From positions 62,001-126,000 of the forward strand of contig NZ_JANFDA010000006.1 of assembly GCF_040493455.1 (NCBI RefSeq): a DNA stretch of 64,000 nucleotides, written 5' to 3'. The translations under genes and the position numbers were made by a program. The stretch is from Microcosmobacter sp040493455. GTDB lineage: Bacteria > Bacteroidota > Bacteroidia > Flavobacteriales > Flavobacteriaceae. The first letter of the stretch is position 1. The number at the start of each line of letters is the position of its first letter. Shown here piece by piece: positions 41,986 through 51,955 of the stretch. Below the pieces are notes generated by a model. It ran no database searches. It saw only the letters and a program-made list of their open reading frames with translations, and was not told the DNA's origin.

Positions 41986-43356
41986 ATGAAACCTAAAGTA
42001 AATTATCTGTTAGTAATATTAGCTACTCTCTTGATTACTGGTGCTTGTAATAATTCTTCGTTAGATGATAAAAAAGTCGAGCAATTGAATAGTCTTATGC
42101 ACTATGTGGATTCTACAGATATGTTCAGCGGGGCAATTCTAATCACAAAGAATAAGCAAGTTGTATTTGACAACTATTATGGGTTCTCGGACATGTCTGA
42201 AATGACAAAAAACACACAAACTATAAAATATAGCCTCGAGTCTTTGACCAAGCCAATTACTGCGACTGTAATTTTTCAATTAATTGAAGAAGGTAAATTG
42301 ACATTGGACAGTAAGTTAAATGCACTATTATTAGATTTTCCTTACGATGAGATAAAAATCAAACACTTGCTCAATCACACTTCAGGTCTTGTAGACTATG
42401 CTTTTGTAGCTGACAAGAGTTGGTCAACAGATACGGATAACCTTTCAAACAATGATGTCATTAACTATTTAAAATCAAAAGCTCCAGCGCTTAAGTTTAA
42501 CCCAGGTAGTGAATGGAATTATTGCAATACTAATTATGCAGTACTTAGTAATGTTGCAGAAAAAGTAAGTGGCAAGAAATGGGACGAGTTAATTAAAAAC
42601 AGGTTTTTTAAGGATTACGAATTTGACACTTCAGAAATTGACTTTGCCAATTTTGACAAAACCGATATCGCTATTGGACATAGCTTTGATTTTTTAAAAG
42701 GCAAATACGTTCCTGTATACGAAAAAGATAGGCTGAAGCGAGATTTCTTTTTGAATGGAGTTGACGGAGCAAGAGGTTTATATCTCAGCCCATCCAAATT
42801 CAATGATTGGTTTTTAAAGCTGATGAATGGCGATTTTGTATCTAAAGAAAGCTTACAACTGATGGAAACGATTAATCATGACAAAGGTCAATATGGCTAT
42901 GGTTGGCAGATTAGTACAGATTCATTATTTGGAAAAACGATATATCACCATGGTGCAGGCAATGGCTATAAAAATAGATTTTACAGCTTCCCCGAAAAAT
43001 CTCTTAACATTTCTATATTCAGTAATATAGGTGAAGAGTACACAGATTCTATTTTGTTAGCAATAATTAATATAATGAAGAATAAGCCTTATGAGTTACC
43101 AAAAAAATCAGCTGTACAATTTATAGCTACAGATACTGAAAATAACATACAAAACAAGCTCTCGACTCTAAAGGAAAGAAAAACGTCTTATTACTTTAAA
43201 GATCAAGAAATAAAAAATTTGGTATTTAGTTATTGGTATTTAGGTGAGTCTAACAAGGCTGTTAAACTTTTAAAAGGGTTTACTGATATTCTACCAGAAA
43301 AGACAGAATTGAGAGACATATATAATCAGATGGTAGCTGCGATCGACTCTCAATAG
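41986..43356 (+). CDS. Beta-lactamase-fold serine hydrolase (lipoprotein)
   Basis: 456 residues. Lipobox LITGAC (Cys21). The class C beta-lactamase/DD-peptidase motifs are all present: S-x-x-K in LESLTKPITATVIFQL, Y-x-N in WNYCNTNYAVL, and H-x-G in HHGAGNGYKNR. A C-terminal extension of about 100 residues has helical repeats (YWYLGESNKAVKLLKGF). It should hydrolyse a peptide or ester in the periplasm. Two more serine hydrolases of this fold are coded at 47478 and 53207. Confidence 0.87.
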   Translation: MKPKVNYLLVILATLLITGACNNSSLDDKKVEQLNSLMHYVDSTDMFSGAILITKNKQVVFDNYYGFSDMSEMTKNTQTIKYSLESLTKPITATVIFQLIEEGKLTLDSKLNALLLDFPYDEIKIKHLLNHTSGLVDYAFVADKSWSTDTDNLSNNDVINYLKSKAPALKFNPGSEWNYCNTNYAVLSNVAEKVSGKKWDELIKNRFFKDYEFDTSEIDFANFDKTDIAIGHSFDFLKGKYVPVYEKDRLKRDFFLNGVDGARGLYLSPSKFNDWFLKLMNGDFVSKESLQLMETINHDKGQYGYGWQISTDSLFGKTIYHHGAGNGYKNRFYSFPEKSLNISIFSNIGEEYTDSILLAIINIMKNKPYELPKKSAVQFIATDTENNIQNKLSTLKERKTSYYFKDQEIKNLVFSYWYLGESNKAVKLLKGFTDILPEKTELRDIYNQMVAAIDSQ

Positions 43357-43392
43357 ATTTCAAATCATCTAACATAGATCCCCATTGTACTT

Positions 43393-43914
43393 TTACTTTA
43401 TTTTATATTCGAGCAGTACAAGATCTAATCCTCTGTGCTGTTCGGGCAATACTTCTGTAAAAGGGGTTTTTACATTTCCAACTATGCTATATCCATAGCG
43501 TCTGTAATAAGTAATGAGTTTGTCATTCTCTTGCCATGTATCCATCCTAATAGATTCGAGCCGCTTAGCACTAGCTTGCTTTTTTAGCCAGCTATGAACA
43601 TATTTGAAGCTTTTTTGCCCTCTATATAAATTATTAATGACCATGCGATGGAGATAAATCGAATGTCCTGTTTCACGTTTTCCCCAAATAATAGAATCAT
43701 GAAAGCAAATACTAAAAAAGGCAAGAATAATTTCGTCATTTACTAGTTTATAATGCAATCCTTCCTTGATTTCGTTTTCAATTTGGCGCATATCAAAATT
43801 AACCCAAACAGGAAATCCATGCTCTTTTTGAAACCTAATCGCAAAATCTACAAAACGCTCTATCACTAATAGATCATCTTTAGTAGAGGGTTGTATTGAA
43901 TACTTGTTTTGCAA
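43393..43914 (-). CDS. GNAT family N-acetyltransferase
   Basis: 173 residues. Opening YSIQPSTKDDLLVIERFVDFAIRFQ, then a central FSICFHDSIIWGKRETGHSIYLHRMVINNLYRGQKSFKYVHSWLKKQA carrying the acetyl-CoA-binding motif (strand, R/Q-x-x-G-x). Late text ESIRMDTWQENDKLITYYRRYGYSIVG is typical of GNAT motif B. The substrate is unknown. It is convergent with the serine hydrolase gene. Confidence 0.8.
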   Translation of the reverse strand: MQNKYSIQPSTKDDLLVIERFVDFAIRFQKEHGFPVWVNFDMRQIENEIKEGLHYKLVNDEIILAFFSICFHDSIIWGKRETGHSIYLHRMVINNLYRGQKSFKYVHSWLKKQASAKRLESIRMDTWQENDKLITYYRRYGYSIVGNVKTPFTEVLPEQHRGLDLVLLEYKIK

Positions 43915-44139
43915 AAATTTTCGTTAGAAAGCTCTTAGATTCATTGTTCTAGTGTTGACTCACCATATTAACGCTGTCCTTTTTTGATTGATTGAATATT
44001 ATATAAATATCTAAAATTTGTTAGAAATTTAGTTTAGACTAATCCATATATTTATTCAACAGCATGCAAGAAGACAAATCTTTGAGTGTGGTTTTCACTT
44101 TAATAAGTTATTCTATTTTCTTTTACTCAAAAAAACATA

Positions 44140-44922
44140 ATGAAGATCGCCTTTTACTTAGCATTCTTAATCATAATTTTACCCAATAGTTCAAACCAAG
44201 CTAATAGTGACATTGAAATTGAAAAAATTGCTAACATGGGAATTCTGGTCAAATACAAAGAACAGAGCCTAATCATTGATGCACTATTTGAGAAACATTT
44301 CAATGAATATGAATTCCCGAGTAAAAAATCTATAAAGAAACTGTTTAAACTCAAGTACTTGAAATACGTATTAGTTACTCATACGCATAGAGACCATTAT
44401 GACTTTGGACTTACAAATCAATTAATAAAAGAGAAACCAACAACAGTTATAATACCAGCCGATTCCATGGGGCCAAAAGGCACCGTAGCTGGTAAGCGTG
44501 CAGGGTATTTGGGATTAATAAGCTTTATGGCAATGGAAAATGTATATGATACTTTTACCATCGACTATGAGGTATTTAAAATCACAGGATTTAGACTGCC
44601 TCATGTAGGGCGATCAAAAACCGTTAATATCTGTTATTTAATAGAATTCGATAACGGAAAACGAATACTGCACACTGGTGATGCTGATTTAGCTTATTTG
44701 TCTAATGAAAAACTTGATGGGCTACTAAGCTCAAGGATAGATATTGCATTTCTGCCTTTTTTTGAAGTTAATAAGCATTACAAGGAATTGAAGGAAATGA
44801 ATATCTCCAAAATTGTTCCTGTCCATTTCGATTTAAGAGTTAAGAATATTGAAGAACAACTAAGAGAATTAAATATCCCTAACCTGACTTTTCTTCAGAA
44901 AAAACAAAAGATAACTCTTTAA
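44140..44922 (+). CDS. Metallo-beta-lactamase-fold hydrolase (exported)
   Basis: 260 residues with an N-terminal hydrophobic signal (residues 3-17). Motif His81-x-His83-x-Asp85-His86 in VTHTHRDHYDFG, a later His in RLPHVGRSK, metal-bridging Asp in HTGDADLAYL and final His in VPVHFDLR, so a dinuclear metal site is likely. The branch is the UlaG/YycJ-like or N-acyl-hydrolase-like MBL enzymes, not class B beta-lactamases. It stands between an acetyltransferase and an AraC-type regulator. Confidence 0.85.
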   Translation: MKIAFYLAFLIIILPNSSNQANSDIEIEKIANMGILVKYKEQSLIIDALFEKHFNEYEFPSKKSIKKLFKLKYLKYVLVTHTHRDHYDFGLTNQLIKEKPTTVIIPADSMGPKGTVAGKRAGYLGLISFMAMENVYDTFTIDYEVFKITGFRLPHVGRSKTVNICYLIEFDNGKRILHTGDADLAYLSNEKLDGLLSSRIDIAFLPFFEVNKHYKELKEMNISKIVPVHFDLRVKNIEEQLRELNIPNLTFLQKKQKITL

Positions 44923-45166
44923 TTGAAAGCATTAAACATACACTTACTCTGGCTTGAATAGCTCTAGATTTCTAAAGCGCATAAAAATTCACAGCAGCTT
45001 TAACGTTTTTCTAAGATAAGAGAATTGGAATTTTAATACATTTAAGATCATCAATCAAAGTAATTCCCTATTCGTTTCAGTACGAGAATTATGCTATTGA
45101 TATTTAATACAAATATCCTTAGAACCTCAAGTTGAAATGTTTGAATTCTTTTTTCCAATTATTTAA

Positions 45167-46246
45167 ATGGAAGGCTTACTATCTGTTTTAGAAGAGATTA
45201 ATTTGTTTGCTAACTTGAGTATCCTTGGAGTAGTTCTATTTATTTTAACGGGTATTCTAACAAGAAACAAAATAGCAAAGCTATCTTATGGTCGCTATAT
45301 CTTAATCTTACTATTTTCTACGGTTATTATAACTATTAACCATATCCTTATTTTAAGACCTTACAATATTGAAGGTTATACCTATGAAAATTTTAGCAAT
45401 GCCTTCACACTATTATTAGCGCCTTCTTTTTACCTATTCATTTTTGGTAAACTACGTAGAGAACCCAGTCAAAAATCTCTTTTAATTCATTATGGGCCTT
45501 TTCTAATATTTTTATTGGCTGTTGTATTAAATCTTGCATTGCCAAGATTAATGTCTAGTGCTTTTTCGATCGTTGAGAACTCGGCATTCTTTTTTCAAAA
45601 AATTCAAATTCCAGTTTACGTTTATCTTACCTATCGTATTACAAAGTCAGCCACACAGCATAATAAATGGATTTTTAATTTTCTTTTGGGAATCCTCATA
45701 ACATTCTTACTATCGACCATCATAATTTTTTACTCAATATTTGTTTATAACCTTCCTAATGTTGTCAAAATATCTGCTGCAATACCATTCCAGATAGTGA
45801 TCTTATTATTATGTTACAAGTGTTTTGTCGACATGAAACAGGTACTTATTATACCACACTATATAAAATCTAAACTGAGTGAGGATAAAATGAAAGAATA
45901 CGTTATTCAACTAGATCATTTAATGACGCTTGAAAAACCCTACTTAAATCAAAATGTCAAAATATCGGATGTTTCAAACATGATCAATATCCCTTCTAAG
46001 TATATCTCAGAATCTATAAACAGAATCAAAGGTCAAAATTTCTATGACTATATAAATGGCTATCGCATAAAACATGTCACCAGATTATTAGAAGAGGACA
46101 ATTACGAAAAACTAACGTTATTGGCTATAGCTCAAGAATCGGGTTTTAAATCGGGTTCAACGTTTAATTCATCCTTTAAAAAGGAATTGGGTATGTTGCC
46201 TTCAAAATATAGAAAAGAAACACTACATAAAAGAACCGCACTCTAA
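45167..46246 (+). CDS. Membrane-bound AraC-family regulator
   Basis: 359 residues. Residues 1-225 hold seven hydrophobic helices (e.g. LSILGVVLFILTGIL, YILILLFSTVIITINHILIL, FLLGILITFLLSTIIIFYSIFVY); residues about 255-355 are a C-terminal AraC HTH (NVKISDVSNMINIPSKYISESINRIKGQNFYDYINGYRIKHVTRLL and TLLAIAQESGFKSGSTFNSSFKKELGMLPSKY). A sensor embedded in the membrane is joined directly to a cytosolic DNA-binding domain. It probably controls the downstream PD40 and hydrolase genes. Confidence 0.87.
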   Translation: MEGLLSVLEEINLFANLSILGVVLFILTGILTRNKIAKLSYGRYILILLFSTVIITINHILILRPYNIEGYTYENFSNAFTLLLAPSFYLFIFGKLRREPSQKSLLIHYGPFLIFLLAVVLNLALPRLMSSAFSIVENSAFFFQKIQIPVYVYLTYRITKSATQHNKWIFNFLLGILITFLLSTIIIFYSIFVYNLPNVVKISAAIPFQIVILLLCYKCFVDMKQVLIIPHYIKSKLSEDKMKEYVIQLDHLMTLEKPYLNQNVKISDVSNMINIPSKYISESINRIKGQNFYDYINGYRIKHVTRLLEEDNYEKLTLLAIAQESGFKSGSTFNSSFKKELGMLPSKYRKETLHKRTAL

Positions 46247-46344
46247 ATACATTTTGTTTAAATGCATGTTTTCGCATATGCTTCGAGAAAAAAAGTGTCC
46301 TTATTTAAGGTAACTATACTATTCTTACTAAAAAATTTAAAGTT

Positions 46345-47289
46345 ATGCGCAAGAGATTCCTTTTAGTTACTTTCTTTTCATTATCAATGACAGTTTGCTT
46401 TTCTCAAATTGAAGCAAATAAGATTATGTTTTCTCGTTGTAAGGGAACTTTATTAAAAGGAGGCAACATAGATATTATGACCATTGATCCGAGTGGAGAA
46501 AAAGAGTCGTTAATTATTAAAGGCACAGTCCCTAACCGAGGTGAGTATAATGCCTATAGCTCTCCAAAAGGTAATTTTCTTTCTTTTAACACCTATAGAT
46601 ATAGCGGCTGGAAAATTGCCATAGCTCCAATAAAAATCGGGACTGTTGGCAACCCAACAAAGTTTACAAATAGTAGTGATTATGAATATAACCTGTCTTG
46701 GTCTCCAGATGAATCCAAAGTCGTTTTCCAAGTTTTTAACTGGAACTCAAATGACCAGGATATATATATAGCGAATGCTGACAGAACCAACATGACCAAC
46801 ATAACTAATCAAATGGGAGGAGACAGAACACCTTCTTTTTCTAAGGACGGTAAGAGTGTTTTATTTACCACAGGCAGATATGGCAGTTATGATATATGTT
46901 TGATGGATTTGAAAGGTAACATTATTAAAAACTACACTCAAGACAACCTTAGATCGCATGACTTTGCTCCATCATTTTCACCAGATGGAGAAAAAATTTC
47001 CTTTCTCTCTAATCGTGATAAACACTGCGACCTCTATATTATAGATAAAAATAATGAGATCATTAATCTTACTGAAGGAAAGATAAGCCCACCCTTTATC
47101 TTTAATGGATGGTCAGAATCCGCTTCTTGGGGATACAAAACATCGTGGAGTCCAGATGGGTCTTCTATTGCATTTTGCATGAGTGATGGGAATGATTTAG
47201 AAATCTACACAATAAATATTGAAACCAAAGAACTTAGGAAACTCACTGACAATGACTACGATGATTTTAGTCCATTTTGGGTGAAATGA
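46345..47289 (+). CDS. TolB-like PD40 beta-propeller protein
   Basis: 314 residues with a signal peptide (CFSQ end). The rest is a run of PD40/WD40-like blades: LSWSPDESKVVFQVF, PSFSKDGKSVLFTTGR, PSFSPDGEKISFLSNRD, TSWSPDGSSIAFCMSDG, ending DNDYDDFSPFWVK. This is the TolB/DPP-IV-N-type propeller without a peptidase domain, probably a periplasmic binding protein. A second such gene is at 51956. Confidence 0.87.
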   Translation: MRKRFLLVTFFSLSMTVCFSQIEANKIMFSRCKGTLLKGGNIDIMTIDPSGEKESLIIKGTVPNRGEYNAYSSPKGNFLSFNTYRYSGWKIAIAPIKIGTVGNPTKFTNSSDYEYNLSWSPDESKVVFQVFNWNSNDQDIYIANADRTNMTNITNQMGGDRTPSFSKDGKSVLFTTGRYGSYDICLMDLKGNIIKNYTQDNLRSHDFAPSFSPDGEKISFLSNRDKHCDLYIIDKNNEIINLTEGKISPPFIFNGWSESASWGYKTSWSPDGSSIAFCMSDGNDLEIYTINIETKELRKLTDNDYDDFSPFWVK

Positions 47290-47477
47290 TTTTTGTAAGA
47301 GGGGGTTAATCAAACAATAGTTAGTTGTTTTCATTATACTCATTAAAATATCGGATTCAAAAAAATAACCCTACAATCTCAATTATGTACGAATTCATTC
47401 ACTTGCACTTTTTGCTTCAAAATATATAATCTGGGTATTTATAGAAAATATACTTTTCTAAATCTATTCAAGTTAAT

Positions 47478-49115
47478 ATGACAATATCGTACTTAAGGAA
47501 TTATATTTTTCCTCTCTTTTTCATTCTACCATTCATTACTTCTGGTCAAATCAATTATTCTTCAATACTTGATAATTATTTTATCGAAGGTTTGCCTAAC
47601 TCACCAGGTTTTCACCTCAGCATTATTAAAAATGGCAAACTCGTTTATTCAAAAAATCAAGGATTATCAGATTTAGAACATGGTATAAGTATCACTTCTA
47701 AAAGTGTATTTAATATCGCTTCTTTATCAAAACAGTTTACGGCATTTTCTATTTATTTATTAGAAGACAAAGGCAGTTTAGAATTAGATGATAAGATTCA
47801 CAAGTACTTTGATGGATTGCCAGAATATATGTCACAGATAACTATCAATGATTTAATTCATCACACAAGTGGTATCAGAGATCATGTAGTACTAGCGATG
47901 TTAGCTGGACACAATGTTTTTTCTGATAACATCCCTGAAAATTTATTAATGGATATGATTAAAAGACAATCAAGTCTTGAGTTTGAGCCTGGCACTAAGT
48001 TCAGCTATAGCAATTCCGGATATCTTTTATTAGCTAAAATCGTTGAAACCGTAAGCGGACAAAAATTCTCAGAATTTACTACAGAAGAGATATTCCAACC
48101 TTTAAACATGAACAGTACTTTATTTATGGACAACAATAAAGTTATCATAACTAATAGAGCATTTGCCTATTCAAAAAATGAAAATGGTCATTATGAAAAT
48201 TCTTTTTCTATAAACGAAAGAGTTGGTGCTGGTGGCTTATACACATCTGGTGAAGACTTTGCAAAGTGGATAGAAAATATTAAAAAAAATAGACTGGGCA
48301 TAAACAAGCAAAGAGTTCAAAAAAGATTATTGGAGCAACACAATTTAAAAAACGGAAAACTCAATAGATATGCTGGAGGACTCTTTATATCAAAATATAA
48401 GGACAACGTAAGGATAAGTCATAATGGTTCTTCTGGTGGTTATAGGAGTAGTTTCTTGTATTTTCCAGACGAGGATTTGAGTATTTATGCCTTTTCTAAT
48501 GCATCAGATTTTAGTTTGAATCTCTTAAAAATTGTAGATCTATTTTTATTTGAAGATATACCAGAATCTGGCAAAAGTGATGCTCATGATTTTAAAAAAT
48601 TCTCGCAAGAAAAACTGAAGCAATATGAGGGTGTTTTTAAATTATCTTCTGGATACGTATTGTTGATTCAAGTAAAAGATGAGCATCTATATTATACTAT
48701 CTCTGGAAATGGCGCCAATATAATTTTACCATTAAATGACAATATGTTCGTCGATCCTAATACAGGAATAAAGATCAAGATAAACACGGAAAACATAGAT
48801 AATAAAAAAGCCACTATAATATATCCGACCATGTCTATGCCAGAATCGGAAGCACTAAACAAGGCATTTTCTGATCAAGATTATCTGAAACTGTTTGAAG
48901 GCAATTTCTATAATAGTGACCTTGACAGATCTTATGAAATCATTAGAGAAGGCGATCATTTAGACATTCAAATAGACGGTAAATCAATTAATAAAATCTA
49001 TGGTGTTGACAAAAATGAATTTCATGGTGGGGGAATGACTATACTATTCACCAACAATGATACTTATGAATTAAATACCGGAAGAATAAAAAAATTACTT
49101 TTTAAAAGAATATAA
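47478..49115 (+). CDS. Beta-lactamase-fold serine hydrolase
   Basis: 545 residues, exported (signal peptide to FITSGQ). Class C motifs: S-x-x-K in NIASLSKQFTAFSIYLLEDKG, Y-x-N in FSYSNSGYLLLAKIVE and H-x-G in SHNGSSGGYRSS. Residues about 370-545 form a C-terminal beta-rich domain often seen in this family in Bacteroidota. It probably acts on a small ester or peptide in the periplasm; true beta-lactamase activity is not implied. Confidence 0.87.
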   Translation: MTISYLRNYIFPLFFILPFITSGQINYSSILDNYFIEGLPNSPGFHLSIIKNGKLVYSKNQGLSDLEHGISITSKSVFNIASLSKQFTAFSIYLLEDKGSLELDDKIHKYFDGLPEYMSQITINDLIHHTSGIRDHVVLAMLAGHNVFSDNIPENLLMDMIKRQSSLEFEPGTKFSYSNSGYLLLAKIVETVSGQKFSEFTTEEIFQPLNMNSTLFMDNNKVIITNRAFAYSKNENGHYENSFSINERVGAGGLYTSGEDFAKWIENIKKNRLGINKQRVQKRLLEQHNLKNGKLNRYAGGLFISKYKDNVRISHNGSSGGYRSSFLYFPDEDLSIYAFSNASDFSLNLLKIVDLFLFEDIPESGKSDAHDFKKFSQEKLKQYEGVFKLSSGYVLLIQVKDEHLYYTISGNGANIILPLNDNMFVDPNTGIKIKINTENIDNKKATIIYPTMSMPESEALNKAFSDQDYLKLFEGNFYNSDLDRSYEIIREGDHLDIQIDGKSINKIYGVDKNEFHGGGMTILFTNNDTYELNTGRIKKLLFKRI

Positions 49116-49195
49116 TTGCGTCCAAATTACTTCGTGAACAATGCTCTATATCTCAATCGCTGTTTTTGTTTTAACTTACCACTCAAAATTGCACA

Positions 49196-49612
49196 ATGGA
49201 TAACTTAACTATTTGCACTGATGTACATAAACTTGATGTAGATCTGATACATCAATTTATTTCTAATTCTTATTGGGGTAAAAACAGAAGCTTAGAACAG
49301 ACTCAAAAAGCCATACACAACTCACTAAACTTTGGTCTTTACCTCAACAATAATCAAATTGGATATGCAAGAGTGATTTCTGATTGTTCAATCTTTGCTT
49401 ATTTGATGGATGTATTTATTATTGAAGCACATCGAGGCAAAAAATATTCTAAAAAACTAATGGACCATATTTTAAACCATCCTGAATTAAAAGATGTACA
49501 AAACTGGAAATTATCAACAGATGATGCTCATGGGCTATACGAACAGTATGGTTTTGAAAAAATAACAAATCCCGACAATCTAATGGTTCTAAGAAAAAAA
49601 CAATTTATCTAA
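49196..49612 (+). CDS. GNAT family N-acetyltransferase (small)
   Basis: 138 residues. Strong GNAT pattern: ISNSYWGKNRSLEQTQKAIHNSLNFGLY, GYARVISDCSIFAYLMDVFIIEAHRGKKYSKKLMDHIL (motif A with R-G-K-K-x-S), KLSTDDAHGLYEQYGFEKI (motif B). A cytosolic acetyltransferase of unknown substrate. It is coded 80 bases after the serine hydrolase gene and 42 before the membrane regulator gene. Confidence 0.87.
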   Translation: MDNLTICTDVHKLDVDLIHQFISNSYWGKNRSLEQTQKAIHNSLNFGLYLNNNQIGYARVISDCSIFAYLMDVFIIEAHRGKKYSKKLMDHILNHPELKDVQNWKLSTDDAHGLYEQYGFEKITNPDNLMVLRKKQFI

Positions 49613-49654
49613 TCGAATATTAATCTTAAATTACCAGTACATAGATACGTATAA

Positions 49655-51025
49655 ATGAAATCTAAGCTATTCTTAATCTTAATTCCAATTATTATTCTCT
49701 CATTACCTTGCTTAGAACTTTATCAAACTACAAATCAAAATAATAAGATAGAACTTAGGTGTCCTCCTTGCGGTTGTAATATGGATCACAAAGTCTTCAC
49801 TGATATTGATGTTTGCCCTACTTGTAAGATGAAGCTAGTTGAAGTAAATCATGGTGTAAACGCCAAAATAGATAAACACATCTCATGGATTTTCATGACA
49901 AATATATTAGGCAAATTATATGACAAACTGATTTATCCAATATTCGTTTTGGGCATTATTATTTCCTTGTTACTCATATTTAGAAACCCTAAAACTGAGG
50001 CTATCAACACTTACTTTTTTCTTATAATACTTATCATTGGTCTCTATGCCTTCAAAAATCAGCTTTTTGGGGTTAAAAATGGCTTATCCTCATCTTATAA
50101 AAGTATTTTCACGCCTATCTCTTTTATAACAGCTCTTGGCCCATTGATATATTTTTACATTCAGAAAATACTATCCCCTCAATTTAGAGTAAATCAGAAA
50201 AACATATATCACTTTTTACCGGTCGTAGCTTTCTTTTTCTACTATTTGGTTTTGCTTTGTTCAAGCGATGTAACTCAAAGTGCTTATATGATTTCACCTT
50301 TTGAGGTACGATTTAGTCACTTTGAGCAGCTACTGACTTCCTTAGGAGGGTTAATTTACATATGCCTTTCTTGGAGATATATTTCTAGGCATAAGAAAAA
50401 ATATCCCTTAACAGATAAGGATATTTATAATTGGGCTTTACAATTTTTATATGGTATGAGCCTAGTTTTCATGTGCTGGCTTTCACTAATTTCTATTAAT
50501 TACTTTTTATATGATTTAGGTGTAGCTACTGTTTCATACAACTTACTCAATATTTCCTTCTTTCTAGTATTGGTATTTTTCTTTCTGAGCATATTCCGCA
50601 AACCAAAGTTTTTCCTAGCGCTAAAAAAACATAATCCTAATTCGAAAAGTGGCTCGAGATTAACCGAACAAGAAATAGAGACCTATATCTCTAGGTTGAA
50701 TGATACAATGGAAAAAGACAAGCTTTATTTGAATATCAATCTGACTATTGATGATTTGGCTAAAAGTTTGAATACAAATTCCAAATATCTAAGTCTAATT
50801 TTAAACCGACATTTAAAAAAGAAATTCTACGAATATATTAACGAGTATAGAATCGAAGAAGCCAAAAAACTGTTACTAGACCCTTCAAAAAACAATTTAA
50901 CTATTGAAGCGATTTCAAAGTTATCTGGTTTTAAATCTAAATCTACTTTTAATAGCACTTTTAAAAAATTGAATGGGATCACTCCAAAAACATTCATAAG
51001 AGAAAAACAGTCAAACAGTAAATAA
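49655..51025 (+). CDS. Membrane-bound AraC-family regulator with N-terminal cysteine-rich metal-binding-like module
   Basis: 456 residues. A hydrophobic N-terminus (4-18) is followed by a Cys-rich module at about 34-63: CPPCGC (Cys36, Cys39, Cys41) and VCPTCKMKL (Cys54, Cys57), a pattern like the heavy-metal-binding domains (CPMHP...CPxCGM) of copper exporters. Then follow about seven membrane helices (first about 75-105) and a C-terminal AraC HTH at about 355-455 (LTIDDLAKSLNTNSKYLSLILNRH and IEAISKLSGFKSKSTFNSTFKKLNGITPKTF). The C-terminal half is homologous to the regulator at 45167, which lacks the metal module. It may sense a metal outside the cytoplasm (inference). Confidence 0.86.
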   Translation: MKSKLFLILIPIIILSLPCLELYQTTNQNNKIELRCPPCGCNMDHKVFTDIDVCPTCKMKLVEVNHGVNAKIDKHISWIFMTNILGKLYDKLIYPIFVLGIIISLLLIFRNPKTEAINTYFFLIILIIGLYAFKNQLFGVKNGLSSSYKSIFTPISFITALGPLIYFYIQKILSPQFRVNQKNIYHFLPVVAFFFYYLVLLCSSDVTQSAYMISPFEVRFSHFEQLLTSLGGLIYICLSWRYISRHKKKYPLTDKDIYNWALQFLYGMSLVFMCWLSLISINYFLYDLGVATVSYNLLNISFFLVLVFFFLSIFRKPKFFLALKKHNPNSKSGSRLTEQEIETYISRLNDTMEKDKLYLNINLTIDDLAKSLNTNSKYLSLILNRHLKKKFYEYINEYRIEEAKKLLLDPSKNNLTIEAISKLSGFKSKSTFNSTFKKLNGITPKTFIREKQSNSK

Positions 51026-51211
51026 AACTGAAGCTTCAATTAATCGAACCAGTCTGTTTTACTATGCTTGAATAATCATTTTATCACTAAACCTTTCAGT
51101 TAATAAGCTTAAGGAAATGTACAAATTCCCAGAAATGCACAAATGAAAAATTTCTTATTCCCTTAAACATGTTCTTCTTGTTAGCTTTGAGTCTAACAAG
51201 AAATTTTGAAG

Positions 51212-51901
51212 ATGAATACATTAAAAACTACTCTTCTCTTGGTTTTTGCAATATTGTCCTTACAAGGCTTTAGCCAAGAGAAATCTAAAAAAATGAATGT
51301 CGCAGTTTTTATTTATGACGGTGTAGAGATTTTGGATTTTGCAGGACCAGCTGAAGTATTTTCTGCTTCTGCAAAACGAAACAAAAATGGTCAATGGGAA
51401 CAAAAATTCAATGTGTATACCGTAGCATTTTCTGATCAGCAAATTACAAGTCAGGGCTTTATATCAATTTCTCCTAACTACAGCATAGCTAATGCACCCA
51501 AGCCAGATATTATTGTAATTCCCGGAGGAAGTTCAAGGGCTTCTAGAGAAAATCCAAAAGTCATATCATGGATTAAAGAAAACTCAAAAAGCACAATTTT
51601 TCTTACTGTATGTACAGGTGCATTTATACTTGCAGAGTCTGGACTATTAGACAATAACCATGCTACAACATGGTATGGAGCTGTAGAGTCATTTAAAAAA
51701 AGGTATCCAAAAGTTAATGTCTTATCTGATGTAAGATTTGTAGATAATGGCAAGATTATAACAACTGCAGGAGTTTCTGCAGGAATAGATGGCTCTTTAC
51801 ATTTGGTTAAAAAATTAATCGGAATAGAATCTGCAAGAAAAACTGCTCAATACATGGAATACGATAAATGGGATGAATCTGCAGGAAGGGTTTTTGACTG
51901 A
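51212..51901 (+). CDS. DJ-1/PfpI family protein, exported
   Basis: 229 residues from ATG 51212 (an in-frame TTG at 51206 adds 2). A signal peptide (LQGFSQ end) makes it unusual, as most DJ-1/PfpI proteins are cytosolic. The fold is clear: KMNVAVFIYDGVEILDFAGPAEVFSAS, PDIIVIPGG, and the nucleophile elbow FLTVCTGAFILAESGLL with the reactive Cys, then a His-containing NNHATTWYGA. Such AraC-type regulator halves (GATase1-like) occur, but no HTH is present here. Possibly a periplasmic hydrolase or chaperone. Confidence 0.84.
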   Translation: MNTLKTTLLLVFAILSLQGFSQEKSKKMNVAVFIYDGVEILDFAGPAEVFSASAKRNKNGQWEQKFNVYTVAFSDQQITSQGFISISPNYSIANAPKPDIIVIPGGSSRASRENPKVISWIKENSKSTIFLTVCTGAFILAESGLLDNNHATTWYGAVESFKKRYPKVNVLSDVRFVDNGKIITTAGVSAGIDGSLHLVKKLIGIESARKTAQYMEYDKWDESAGRVFD

Positions 51902-51955
51902 TTAGAATACTCAAAAAAATAATCACTTGTATAGAAAAAGAACAAGACTCAAAAT

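Noticed and set aside
44140..44922. The MBL-fold protein together with three serine hydrolases as an antibiotic-resistance cluster.
   Set aside because: The MBL protein has the motifs of general hydrolases rather than class B beta-lactamases, and the serine hydrolases belong to broad esterase/peptidase families; resistance cannot be claimed.
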